From: Martinezella tropici
Lineage (GTDB): Bacteria; Pseudomonadota; Alphaproteobacteria; Rhizobiales; Rhizobiaceae
NCBI RefSeq assembly: GCF_008370325.1
Contig: NZ_VNIP01000010.1
Location: forward strand, 359,317 to 423,316
Direction: 5' to 3'
Length of the DNA: 64,000 bases
The notes beneath the pieces are model-generated. The model worked only from the letters and a program-made list of their open reading frames with translations, was not told where the DNA came from and searched no databases. The stretch's first letter is position 1, and each line of letters begins with the position of its first letter. Of the stretch, positions 1-7,939 are shown piece after piece. The translations under genes and the position numbers were made by a program.

Positions 1-332
1 CAACTGGACAGCAGCTTTCCGATCAGATTCCGAAACCGCACGACTGCATTGTTCCGACAATGGTCCAGCTTGAACTTTCAAAATGGCTTCTTCGCGAAAA
101 AGACGAAGACGTTTTGGACAACTTCATCGCCTACACGATGCTATGTAACGTTACGCCATTGGACACGGCTATAGCCCGGCGCGCCTCTGAGATTTCGACA
201 CAGCATAAGCTCGCAACCGCCGACGCGATCATCTATGCAACCGCTCTTCATCTCGATGCTGATATCCTGACTTGTGATGCTCATTTCAAGGGATTGGAAA
301 ACGTAATCTATTTCCCGAAGACGAGTGGCTGA
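1..332 (+). CDS. PIN-domain ribonuclease, VapC-like toxin (5' end outside window)
   Basis: The frame is open from position 3 and ends with TGA at 330-332, so only the last 109 codons are visible. The part present looks like the C-terminal two thirds of a PIN domain. An acidic residue lies in VQLELSKW, an Asp in the TADAIIYATAL helix, and another Asp in ILTCDAHF, matching the second to fourth acidic positions that bind metal in VapC-type RNases. The first Asp and any vapB antitoxin gene lie outside the window. By family it would cleave RNA, often tRNA, when free of antitoxin. It overlaps or abuts the next gene, so the two are probably co-transcribed. The family call is good; toxin status is inferred. 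Confidence 0.7.
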   Translation, partial: TGQQLSDQIPKPHDCIVPTMVQLELSKWLLREKDEDVLDNFIAYTMLCNVTPLDTAIARRASEISTQHKLATADAIIYATALHLDADILTCDAHFKGLENVIYFPKTSG

Positions 333-333
333 T

Positions 334-942
334 ATGGCAAGAGACGACCCCACGTCCTCCTTCTACGATCACAGCGCCGCCATCTACGCTGCGCGCGATC
401 GCAGCCTGCCGCAACGCCGGCTCGATGCCTTCCTGAATGCCCTCCCCGCCGGCGCATCGATTCTCGAACTGGGCTGCGGCGGCGGTCAGGACGCAGCCTA
501 CATGATCTCGCAGGGCTTCAACGTCACGCCCACAGACGGTTCGCCGGAAATGGCCAAGCAGGCCGAAAAGTTGATCGGAAAGCCGGTGATCGTTCGCAGG
601 TTCGAAGAATTGGAGGACGACCAGCTCTACGACGGCATTTGGGCCGAAGCATCCTTGCTGCATGTGCGGCGACCGGATCTTCCAGGGATTTTCAACCGCA
701 TCCGCAAGGCTCTGAAGGACGGCGGCCTATTTCACGCCAGTTTCAAGGCGGGAGAAGCCGAGGGATACGACAGCTTCGGCAGATACTACAACTACATCTC
801 GACCGACGGGCTTAACGATCTGCTCATCTCGGCCGGATGGAAGGACATTTCGCTCAACGAAACCGATGGCGGCGGCTATGATGGCAAACCGACAAGATGG
901 CTGCGGATGAGGGCAAGGAGAAGCATTAGATCGGCCACATGA
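334..942 (+). CDS. class I SAM-dependent methyltransferase
   Basis: This 202-residue protein has a Rossmann-type SAM-binding core. Motif I (LELGCGGG) is at about residues 44-51, and an acidic loop (TPTDGSPEMA) about 20 residues later would hold the SAM ribose. It resembles small methyltransferases of the Methyltransf_25/11 type; the substrate cannot be read from sequence. ATG 334 starts one base after the PIN gene stop. A GTG at 325 in the same frame would overlap that gene by 8 bp. Either way translation looks coupled. A strong terminator follows at 969-1002. Confidence 0.75.
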   Translation: MARDDPTSSFYDHSAAIYAARDRSLPQRRLDAFLNALPAGASILELGCGGGQDAAYMISQGFNVTPTDGSPEMAKQAEKLIGKPVIVRRFEELEDDQLYDGIWAEASLLHVRRPDLPGIFNRIRKALKDGGLFHASFKAGEAEGYDSFGRYYNYISTDGLNDLLISAGWKDISLNETDGGGYDGKPTRWLRMRARRSIRSAT

Positions 943-968
943 GCCGTAAACACGTCCTGAAACGTTTA

Positions 969-1002
969 GGGCCGGGGAAGTCTCCCTCCCCGGCCCCTTT
1001 TT
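969..1002 (+). terminator. intrinsic terminator after the methyltransferase gene
   Basis: A 10-bp perfect stem (GGGCCGGGGA at 969-978, TCCCCGGCCC at 987-996) with an 8-nt loop is followed by C and TTTTT. It ends the plus-strand transcript and separates it from the convergent ilvC gene. Confidence 0.85.
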
Positions 1003-1024
1003 ATTGCGCTACAGTGCCGAAAGC

Positions 1025-2044
1025 TTAGTTGACCGACTTGTCGACCAGCTTGTTCTTGCCGATCCAGGGCATCATGCCGCGCAGCTTGGCGCCGACTTCT
1101 TCGATCTGGTGGCTGTCGTTGTTGCGGCGGATACCCTTGAAGCGGGCAGCACCGGAACGGTATTCCTGCATCCACTCGGAGGTGAACTTGCCGGTCTGGA
1201 TGTCCTTGAGGACGCGCTTCATCTCAGCCTTGGTTTCTTCGGTGATGATGCGCGGACCGGTGACGTATTCGCCCCACTCGGCCGTGTTCGAGATCGAGTA
1301 GTTCATGTTGGCGATGCCGCCTTCATAGATCAGGTCGACGATCAGCTTCACTTCGTGCAGGCATTCGAAATAGGCCATTTCCGGCGCGTAGCCAGCCTCG
1401 ACCAGCGTTTCGAAGCCGGCACGGATGAGCTCGACTAGACCGCCGCAGAGAACGACCTGTTCGCCGAAGAGGTCGGTTTCGCACTCTTCGCGGAAGTTGG
1501 TTTCGATGATGCCCGAACGGCCGCCGCCGACGCCGCAGGCGTAGGAGAGAGCGAGTTCAAGGGCGTTGCCGGAAGCGTTCTGGTGAACGGCAACGAGGCA
1601 GGGAACGCCGCCACCCTTCTGGTATTCGCCGCGAACCGTGTGGCCCGGGCCCTTCGGAGCGATCATGACGACGTCGACCGAAGCCTTCGGCTCGATGAGG
1701 CCGAAGTGAACGTTGAGGCCGTGTGCGAAGGCAATCGCAGCGCCGTCACGGATGTTCGGAGCGATGTCAGCCTTGTAGATGTCGGCCTGCAGTTCGTCCG
1801 GGGTCGCCATCATCATCAGGTCGGCCCAGCCGGCAGCTTCGGCAACGGTCATAACCTTGAAGCCATCGGCTTCCGCCTTCTTGATCGTGGGCGAACCGGC
1901 CTTGAGCGCGATCACGAGGTTCTGTGCGCCGCTGTCCTTCAGGTTCAGCGCGTGAGCGCGGCCCTGGGAACCATAGCCGATGACGGCGACCTTCTTCGAC
2001 TTGATGAGGTTGAGATCGGCATCACGATCGTAATAGACGCGCAT
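1025..2044 (-). CDS. ilvC: ketol-acid reductoisomerase (NADP+)
   Basis: This 339-residue protein is a class I (short) acetohydroxyacid isomeroreductase, which isomerises and reduces acetolactate or acetohydroxybutyrate in valine, leucine and isoleucine synthesis. The N-terminal dinucleotide-binding loop GYGSQG is at residues 23-28. The knotted C-terminal domain carries the conserved ETNFREECETDLFGEQ segment with the Mg2+-binding acidic residues and the later ECLHEVKLIVDL helix. Length matches the family. A good ribosome-binding site (GGAAGGAC) precedes the ATG. A TetR gene ends 44 bp upstream on the same strand, so the two may share a transcript. ilvI-ilvH lie about 21 kb away. Confidence 0.97.
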   Translation of the reverse strand: MRVYYDRDADLNLIKSKKVAVIGYGSQGRAHALNLKDSGAQNLVIALKAGSPTIKKAEADGFKVMTVAEAAGWADLMMMATPDELQADIYKADIAPNIRDGAAIAFAHGLNVHFGLIEPKASVDVVMIAPKGPGHTVRGEYQKGGGVPCLVAVHQNASGNALELALSYACGVGGGRSGIIETNFREECETDLFGEQVVLCGGLVELIRAGFETLVEAGYAPEMAYFECLHEVKLIVDLIYEGGIANMNYSISNTAEWGEYVTGPRIITEETKAEMKRVLKDIQTGKFTSEWMQEYRSGAARFKGIRRNNDSHQIEEVGAKLRGMMPWIGKNKLVDKSVN

Positions 2045-2088
2045 TGTTTGTCCTTCCCTTTGCTTGTCTGGGTGCAGATTTTAAATTG

Positions 2089-2739
2089 TCAGACGGTCGC
2101 TGCTGCTTCCGCCAATACCTTCTCCGTGCCGTAAAGCTTGAGGAAGGCGCTGATCGCCTTCTCCGCCTGACGGCTCGTATCCTTCAAACCGGGCTCGCCG
2201 AGCAGCATGCGAACATGCAGATCGGAGACGATGAGCCCGTAAAGCGTGTGATATGCCTCGTCGGCATCGATAAAGCGCAACAACCCTGCCCGCTTGCCGG
2301 CATCGATGAGGCCGATGGCCCGGCGGTCGATCTGCCGACGCCCGCGCTCCAGCAGCAGCTTGCCGAGCTTGGAGCCGTCGCGGTTCGACTGGCCGATCGC
2401 CAGGCGATTCAAAGCGAGCGAGACGTCGCCGGCGAGCACTTCCAGCAGGTCGCGCGCGAAGATTACCAGATGATCATGCAGGCTCGCCGCATTCAGCCGC
2501 TCGCCATTGCGCTCGAAGGTACGCACCTTGCTGGCTTGATAGGTGATCATCGCCGAGAGCAGGCCGTCGCGGTCGCCGAACCACTTGTAAAGGCTTTCCT
2601 TGGAGCAATTGGCGGCGCGCGCGACGCCCGAGGTCGTCAGCGCCTTCTCGCCGCCGTCGACGAGCAGACGCAGCGCCTGTTCCAGAACGGCGTTCTGGCG
2701 CGGCGAAAACTCGCTCGACTGTCCTACTTCGCTCAGCAC
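2089..2739 (-). CDS. TetR/AcrR-family transcriptional regulator
   Basis: The protein (216 aa from GTG 2739) has an N-terminal TetR helix-turn-helix: the LTTSGVARAANCSKESLYKWFGDRDGL region is the DNA-recognition part. It is followed by an all-helical ligand-binding domain like the AefR-type C-terminal domain. GTG 2739 was chosen because GGGAG lies 8 nt upstream; GTG 2748 is the alternative, and the longer frame would run through the palindrome at 2758-2773. The gene lies 44 bp upstream of ilvC on the same strand, an arrangement that could tie ilvC expression to an effector. The effector is unknown. Confidence 0.85.
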   Translation of the reverse strand: MLSEVGQSSEFSPRQNAVLEQALRLLVDGGEKALTTSGVARAANCSKESLYKWFGDRDGLLSAMITYQASKVRTFERNGERLNAASLHDHLVIFARDLLEVLAGDVSLALNRLAIGQSNRDGSKLGKLLLERGRRQIDRRAIGLIDAGKRAGLLRFIDADEAYHTLYGLIVSDLHVRMLLGEPGLKDTSRQAEKAISAFLKLYGTEKVLAEAAATV

Positions 2740-2757
2740 GATGGCCACTCCCAAATG

Positions 2758-2773
2758 CGTACCGTACGGTACG
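2758..2773. promoter_or_regulatory. 16-bp perfect palindrome, probable TetR operator
   Basis: CGTACCGTACGGTACG is its own reverse complement and lies 18 bp before the TetR start codon, where an autoregulatory operator is expected. The flanks continue the theme (ACGGTT to the right). Assignment to this TetR is inferred from position. Confidence 0.6.
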
Positions 2774-2945
2774 GTTCGTGGTGCTTTATGCAGGACACCA
2801 ATGCGGCCGTCAAGCGGAATTCGTTGCTGCACTGCGCCAAAAGAGAGTGCTTGTCAGGGCAGCTATACCCGGAACGGGGGCAACTACCACGCCTCAGTCA
2901 GTTGATCGAGAGAACTTGACGCAAACGATTGGTCGGAAACGTCGC

Positions 2946-3854
2946 CTATTCGGCCGCCACCGCATTGTTGCGCATGGCCTCGACATCCTTCAACGGTGGA
3001 AGACCGTAGAGACGGCTATATTCACGGCTGAACTGCGAAGGGCTCTGATAGCCGACGCGATGGCCGGCCGATCCGACGTCGAGCTGCTCGACAATCATCA
3101 GCCGCCGCGCCTCATGGAGCCGAAGCTGCTTCTGATATTGCATCGGCGATAGTGCCGTAACAGTCTTGAAATGGTGATGCAGCGAGGAAACGCTCATGCC
3201 GACGCGCTCGGCGAGTTCTTCGATGCGCAACGGCTGCGTATAGTTGCCCCGGAGCCAGGCGACGGCACGCGCCACCCGGTTGCTCTGGCTCTCTGCCATG
3301 GCGATCTGCAGCAACCGAGGGCCGTTCGGACCGGTCAGCAGGCGATAGAGGATCTCCTGCTCGATCAAAGGCGCCATTGCAGGAATATCTTCGGGCCGAT
3401 CAAGCAATCGGAGCAGGCGCAGCGAGGCATCAAGCAGTTCCGGCGAGGCGGCATTGACCGCAATTCCGCGCACAGGCTCGGTCAACGCCTGACGCGGAAT
3501 GCTGACGCGCGACAGGAGCTCCTTCAAGCGTTCGCTGTCGAGCGCCATGCCAAAACAAAGATAAGGCGTATCGCTGCCGACATTGGTGACCTGCGTCGAA
3601 ACCGGAAGGTCGAGCGCGGTCAAAATATACTCGCCGACGCCGTAATTGTAGGTCTCGGCGCCAATTGTCAGGTTCTTGCGCCCCTGAACCACGATTGCAA
3701 AACAGGGACGATAAGCCCCATGCTGCCACACGGTCGCGGCTGACTGCCGATAGAGATTAAGATTGTCTATCGGCGTGCGATGTTCGCCGTCGCTCGTGGC
3801 GAAACGTGCAACGATCGACGCGAGTTCCTGATTGGGATTGAAAGGCAGTGTCAT
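2946..3854 (-). CDS. AraC-family transcriptional regulator (AraC_N type)
   Basis: The 302-residue protein from ATG 3854 has an N-terminal cupin-like AraC_N domain (about residues 20-180, with the CFAIVVQGRKNLTIGAE stretch). Two C-terminal AraC helix-turn-helix motifs follow: IEELAERVGMSVSSLHHHF, and VGYQSPSQFSREYSRLYG in the second. It is divergent from the alcohol dehydrogenase at 4055 and probably controls it. Family members often activate a neighbouring oxidoreductase in response to small organic molecules. The 200-bp shared gap holds a 9-bp direct repeat with 21-bp spacing. Confidence 0.88.
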   Translation of the reverse strand: MTLPFNPNQELASIVARFATSDGEHRTPIDNLNLYRQSAATVWQHGAYRPCFAIVVQGRKNLTIGAETYNYGVGEYILTALDLPVSTQVTNVGSDTPYLCFGMALDSERLKELLSRVSIPRQALTEPVRGIAVNAASPELLDASLRLLRLLDRPEDIPAMAPLIEQEILYRLLTGPNGPRLLQIAMAESQSNRVARAVAWLRGNYTQPLRIEELAERVGMSVSSLHHHFKTVTALSPMQYQKQLRLHEARRLMIVEQLDVGSAGHRVGYQSPSQFSREYSRLYGLPPLKDVEAMRNNAVAAE

Positions 3855-3940
3855 GCGCAACCAACTGTTTTCGAGCAGATATCGATGTCTATCTAGATAA
3901 CACCGTTTGATCGCGAAAGACCTGCCGCGCATTTAGATTC

Positions 3941-3970
3941 GCAGGATCGTACATAAAGCTTGCAGGATCG
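3941..3970. promoter_or_regulatory. direct repeat GCAGGATCG x2, candidate AraC-type site
   Basis: GCAGGATCG occurs at 3941-3949 and again at 3962-3970, 21 bp apart from start to start, which is two helical turns. Same-face direct repeats suit an AraC-family dimer. A 10-bp palindrome (TATCTAGATA, 3890-3899) lies closer to the regulator gene. Confidence 0.45.
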
Positions 3971-4054
3971 CTCTAACGCTGTGGCCCGGTCCTGATGCAT
4001 GGTGGGCCATCCAAATTCTACCCCAACCCATCCGAAAAGATAAGGAAATCTCCC

Positions 4055-5098
4055 ATGCCTATCGCAAAGGGTTATGCAGCGACCGATGCGTCCAAGCCGC
4101 TCACACCATTCACTTTCGAGCGCCGCGACCCGAACGCGGACGACGTCGTCATCTCCGTCAAATATTGCGGCGTTTGCCATTCCGACATTCACCAGGCCCG
4201 CAACGAATGGGGCGTTTCGAAGTATCCGATGGTGCCCGGCCATGAAGTTGCCGGCATCGTGACCGCCGTCGGTTCCGAGGTCACGAAGTTCAAGGTCGGC
4301 GACCGCGTCGGCGTCGGCTGCTTCGTCGATTCCTGCACGACCTGCGCCACACGTGATCTGGATTACGAACATTACATGCCGGGTCTCGTCCAGACCTACA
4401 ACGACGTCGAGGCCGACGGCAAGACGCCGACTTTCGGCGGTTATTCCGACTCGATCGTCGTCAAGGAAGGCTATGTCCTCTCCTTCCCCGACAATATCCC
4501 GCTCGACTCGGGCGCACCGCTGCTCTGCGCCGGCATTACGCTCTTTTCGCCGCTACGCCACTGGAAGGCTGGCCCAGGCAAGAAGGTCGCGATCGTCGGC
4601 ATGGGCGGCCTCGGCCACATGGGCGTGAAGCTGGCCCATGCCATGGGTGCCGATGTCACGGTTCTCAGCCAGACGCTGTCGAAGAAGGAAGACGGCTTCA
4701 AGCTGGGCGCGAAGGACTACTACGCCACCAGCGACGCCGAGACCTTCACGAAGCTCGCCGGCACCTTCGACCTGATCATCAACACGGTTGGTACAGCGAT
4801 CGACTGGAACGCCTATCTCAACCTGCTGAAGTATGATGGCAGCATGGTGCTGGTCGGCGTTCCCGAGCATGCCGTTCCGGTGCATGCCTTCTCGCTTATT
4901 CCGGGCCGTCGCAGCCTCTCCGGCTCCATGATCGGCTCGATCAAGGAAACCCAGGAAATGCTCGACTTCTGCGGCGAGCACAACATCGTCTCAGAGATCG
5001 AGAAGATCAGCATTCAGGATATCAACGAAGCCTATGAGCGCGTGCTGAAGAGCGACGTGCGCTACCGCTTCGTCATCGACATCGCTTCGCTGGCGTAA
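4055..5098 (+). CDS. zinc-type alcohol dehydrogenase, cinnamyl-alcohol dehydrogenase-like NAD(P)-dependent
   Basis: This 347-residue medium-chain dehydrogenase is of the YahK/CAD type and would interconvert alcohols and aldehydes. Catalytic zinc ligands are visible: Cys41 in CGVCHSD, His63-Glu64 in VPGHEVAG, and the Cys in LLCAGIT. The nucleotide-binding loop is GMGGLGHMG. The structural zinc loop is degenerate: the usual four Cys are reduced to two (DSCTTC), and the last two positions are not Cys. ATG 4055 has AAGGA 8 nt upstream. It is divergent from the AraC gene, and a bidirectional terminator follows at 5124-5153. Confidence 0.9.
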   Translation: MPIAKGYAATDASKPLTPFTFERRDPNADDVVISVKYCGVCHSDIHQARNEWGVSKYPMVPGHEVAGIVTAVGSEVTKFKVGDRVGVGCFVDSCTTCATRDLDYEHYMPGLVQTYNDVEADGKTPTFGGYSDSIVVKEGYVLSFPDNIPLDSGAPLLCAGITLFSPLRHWKAGPGKKVAIVGMGGLGHMGVKLAHAMGADVTVLSQTLSKKEDGFKLGAKDYYATSDAETFTKLAGTFDLIINTVGTAIDWNAYLNLLKYDGSMVLVGVPEHAVPVHAFSLIPGRRSLSGSMIGSIKETQEMLDFCGEHNIVSEIEKISIQDINEAYERVLKSDVRYRFVIDIASLA

Positions 5099-5123
5099 GC
5101 GCTGCCGCGCAACAACTCATACG

Positions 5124-5153
5124 AAAAGGGCAGCCGCTGCGGCTGCCCTTTTT
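5124..5153. terminator. bidirectional intrinsic terminator between adh and ndh
   Basis: GGGCAGCC (5128-5135) pairs with GGCTGCCC (5141-5148), flanked by AAAA on the left and TTTTTT on the right. It therefore reads as a terminator on both strands between the two convergent genes. Confidence 0.85.
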
Positions 5154-6416
5154 TCATTCCTCACGCATGGTTTCCTTCTGCGTGATCAGCCGGGCGCTGT
5201 GCTGCCGGCTGATATAGATCCAAAGCCAGCTCCAGGCGACGGCGATGCGCCAGCGGACGCCGATCAGGAAATAGATGTGGGCGAGGCCCCAGACCCACCA
5301 GGCAAGCCATCCCCTGAGCTTGATCCAGCCGAAATCGATGATCGCCGCACTTTTGCCGATCGTCGCCAGGCTGCCTTGATGGCGATAATGGAACGGCCCG
5401 GGCGCCGGCCGGCCGGCCAGCTTCGCCTTGATCACCTTGGCAACGTAAGCCCCCTGCTGCTTGGCAGCCGGAGCGATCCCCGGCACCGGGCTGCCGTCGT
5501 CGCGCAGGACGGACGCCGTATCGCCGATGATGAAAATATCTTGCTTGCCCGGCGCCCGCAGCTCCTTGTCGACGACGGCCCGGCCAGCGCGGTCCGCGGG
5601 GATATCGATCCATTTCGCAGCCGGTGATGCCTCGACGCCCGCAGCCCAGACGATGGTGCGGCATGGCACGAAGGCATCCCCGATCGTCACACCCTCGGCC
5701 GAGCAGAAGGTGACCGGCTTGCCGAAGCGGACTTCGACACCAAGCTCTTCGAGCTCCTTGCGCGCATAGTCGGACAGGTCTTCGGCGAAAGCAGGGAGCA
5801 CGCGCGGCCCGGCTTCCACGAGAATGATCTTCGCTTTGCGCGTATCGATATTGCGGAATTCCCTAGGCAAGGTCGTCCTTGCCAGTTCCGAGATGATGCC
5901 GGCAAGCTCCACTCCAGTCGGTCCCGCGCCGACAATGACGAAGGTCAGGAGCGACTCGCGAACGGTCGGATCCGTTTCCATCTCCGCCTGCTCGAAGGCC
6001 AGCAGCACACGGCGGCGGATGGTCGTCGCATCCTCCAGTGTCTTCAATCCCGGCGCCACCGGCTCCCACTCGTCATGGCCGAAATAGGCATGAGTGGCGC
6101 CGGTCGCCAGCACCAGCGTATCGTAACCAATCTTCTGTCCATTCTTCAGAAGGACTTGATGTGCTTCGCTGTCGACGCCGACGACCTCGGCCAGGAGCGT
6201 CGTCACTTCGGGACGGTCCCTGAAGAAATTGCGGATCGGCCAGGCAATCTCGGATGTCGCGAGCAAAGTGGTCGCGACCTGATAGAGAAGCGGCTGGAAC
6301 AGATGGTGATTGCGCCGGTCGATCATCGTGACGCGGACGGGAGCGCCTTTCAGATCGTTGACGCACTGCACACCGCCGAAACCGCCCCCGACAACGACAA
6401 CGTGATGATCCTGCAT
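5154..6416 (-). CDS. ndh: type II NADH dehydrogenase (NDH-2)
   Basis: A 420-residue FAD-containing NADH:quinone oxidoreductase, the non-proton-pumping entry point of the respiratory chain on the inner face of the membrane. The FAD loop GGGFGG is at residues 10-15, followed by the family signature NHHLFQPLLYQVATTLL. The NAD-binding loop VGAGPTGVELAG is near residue 165, and IIGDTAS is the second FAD contact. The hydrophobic C-terminal stretch (GWLAWWVWGLAHIYFLIGV) is typical of the membrane-anchoring tail. The gene is convergent with adh and appears to be monocistronic. Confidence 0.93.
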   Translation of the reverse strand: MQDHHVVVVGGGFGGVQCVNDLKGAPVRVTMIDRRNHHLFQPLLYQVATTLLATSEIAWPIRNFFRDRPEVTTLLAEVVGVDSEAHQVLLKNGQKIGYDTLVLATGATHAYFGHDEWEPVAPGLKTLEDATTIRRRVLLAFEQAEMETDPTVRESLLTFVIVGAGPTGVELAGIISELARTTLPREFRNIDTRKAKIILVEAGPRVLPAFAEDLSDYARKELEELGVEVRFGKPVTFCSAEGVTIGDAFVPCRTIVWAAGVEASPAAKWIDIPADRAGRAVVDKELRAPGKQDIFIIGDTASVLRDDGSPVPGIAPAAKQQGAYVAKVIKAKLAGRPAPGPFHYRHQGSLATIGKSAAIIDFGWIKLRGWLAWWVWGLAHIYFLIGVRWRIAVAWSWLWIYISRQHSARLITQKETMREE

Positions 6417-6522
6417 AGCAACACCTCATGGCTACGTTTCGCCGAAAACGTAGGGTTGAGCAAAGGAAGCAGCAACCATCTTTTATGCATGGCACCTCTG
6501 CGGCTGTCACGCGCCACTGCGC

Positions 6523-6987
6523 CTACCGTGCGTATCCGACCGGAACGGACGCCCCGCTTTTCAGCTCCTCCATGGAGATCGATGCAGAAACATCGAACAA
6601 TTCGACCTTGCGCACGAGCATCTTGTAGATGACGTCATAATGCTCGACACGCGGCAGCACGATCTTGAGTATATAGTCGTAGTTCCCGGTAAGCCGATGC
6701 GCTTCAACGATCTCCGGGATGTCACCGATGACCTTACGGAAAGATTCGATCCACTCGTCGGCATGATGCGCCGTCTTGATCAGGGCATAGACGGTGGTCG
6801 GCACCCCCATCTTTTCACGATCCAGCACGACAATGCGCCGAGCGATATGCCCGCTCTCCTCCAGCCGCTGGATGCGGCGCGAACAGGCAGAAACCGATAA
6901 AGCCACCCGATCGGCAAGCTCCGTCACGGATATGCCGGCATCGGCTTGCAAAAATTCGAGAATCTTTCGGTCGCGCTCGTCAAGCAT
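6523..6987 (-). CDS. Lrp/AsnC-family transcriptional regulator
   Basis: The 154-residue protein from ATG 6987 has an N-terminal winged helix (LDERDRKILEFLQADAGISV onward, recognition helix SVSACSRRIQRLEESG) and a C-terminal RAM ligand-binding domain (AHRLTGNYDYILKIVL). ATG 6987 has GAGGA about 9 nt upstream; ATG 6996 would leave no spacing. It is divergent from an Asp/Glu-type racemase gene, so a role in sensing amino acids and controlling that gene is likely. The A-rich gap contains GCAAAC three times (7041, 7055, 7081), which could be binding half-sites. Confidence 0.9.
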   Translation of the reverse strand: MLDERDRKILEFLQADAGISVTELADRVALSVSACSRRIQRLEESGHIARRIVVLDREKMGVPTTVYALIKTAHHADEWIESFRKVIGDIPEIVEAHRLTGNYDYILKIVLPRVEHYDVIYKMLVRKVELFDVSASISMEELKSGASVPVGYAR

Positions 6988-7148
6988 GTGCAGCATTCCT
7001 CTTTCTGGCGCCTTTATTTTGCACAAAAATCGAAAAGTGCGCAAACTATTGCAAGCAAACTTTGATAAGCTTCAAAAAATGCAAACACGCGGCGGCTGAA
7101 TCGCAGCAATATTCCTCCATTCACACATTAGGAGCGGAGAACAGCATT

Positions 7149-7868
7149 ATGCGCACCATTGGCCTGATCGGCGGCATGAGTTTCGAAAGTTCGGCGGTCT
7201 ATTATCGCCTGATCAATGAAATGGTCCGCGAGCGGCTGGGCGGCCTCTCCTCGGCCGAAATGGTCATGTACTCCGTCAATTTCGAGGAAATCGTCGCGTT
7301 GCAGAAGGCAGGGCGCTGGAACGATGCCGCCGACCGGCTCGCCGATGCCGCCCAGCGCCTGGAAGCCGCCGGCGCCGAATGCGTGCTCATCTGCACCAAT
7401 ACCATGCACCTGATTGCTCCCGAAGTTGCCGAGCGCGTTTCCGTGCCGCTCATCCACATCATCGATGAAACCGCCGCAGCTTTGAAGGCCGCAGGCCGGG
7501 TCAAGCCTTTGCTGCTCGCCACCCGCTACACGATGGAGCACGGCTTCTACGCCGAGCGCATGGCTGAGAACAGCGTCTCCATCATGGTCCCCGGCCCCGA
7601 GGATCGCACGGTGACGCACGACATTATCTTCAACGAACTCTGCGCCGGCATCATCAAGGACGAGTCGCGTCGGAAGCTGAACGGCATCATCGAGCGCGCC
7701 AAGGCGGAGGGCGCTGACAGCGTCATTCTCGGATGCACCGAGATCTGCCTCATCCTCGATCCCAAGGCGCTGATCCTGCCCGGTTTCGACACGACGACGA
7801 TCCATGCCGAGGCGGCCGTCGACTTTGCGCTTGCAAATGAAAAGAGCAGCAAGAGCTGCGCTGCTTGA
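7149..7868 (+). CDS. aspartate/glutamate racemase family protein
   Basis: This 239-residue protein belongs to the PLP-independent Asp/Glu racemase family, which uses two Cys as acid/base. Both are present: Cys82 in CTNTMH and Cys196 in LGCTE. The N-terminus IGLIGGMSFESS is the usual phosphate-like loop of the family. ATG 7149 has AGGAG about 14 nt and GGAGA about 8 nt upstream. The divergent Lrp gene suggests control by amino acid supply. Substrate (aspartate, glutamate or another amino acid) cannot be fixed from sequence. Confidence 0.88.
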   Translation: MRTIGLIGGMSFESSAVYYRLINEMVRERLGGLSSAEMVMYSVNFEEIVALQKAGRWNDAADRLADAAQRLEAAGAECVLICTNTMHLIAPEVAERVSVPLIHIIDETAAALKAAGRVKPLLLATRYTMEHGFYAERMAENSVSIMVPGPEDRTVTHDIIFNELCAGIIKDESRRKLNGIIERAKAEGADSVILGCTEICLILDPKALILPGFDTTTIHAEAAVDFALANEKSSKSCAA

Positions 7869-7908
7869 CCGCAACCAATTTTCTTGACTGAGTCCAATAA
7901 ATAACCAA

Positions 7909-7937
7909 CATCGTCTCCTATATCTGAGGAGACGATG
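7909..7937 (+). promoter_or_regulatory. 11-bp perfect inverted repeat covering the ribosome-binding site of the MarR-GNAT gene
   Basis: CATCGTCTCCT (7909-7919) is the exact reverse complement of AGGAGACGATG (7927-7937), with a 7-nt loop. The right arm contains the Shine-Dalgarno sequence (AGGAGA), and the ATG starts 3 nt later at 7940. In RNA it would hide the site; in DNA it could be a MarR-type operator. A TTGACT sequence lies at 7884-7889. Confidence 0.6.
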
Positions 7938-7939
7938 CC

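Noticed and set aside
2044..2919. 291-codon plus-strand frame over the TetR gene
   Set aside because: Antisense to a recognisable TetR gene, Ala/Gln/Leu-rich, with no motif or ribosome-binding site.
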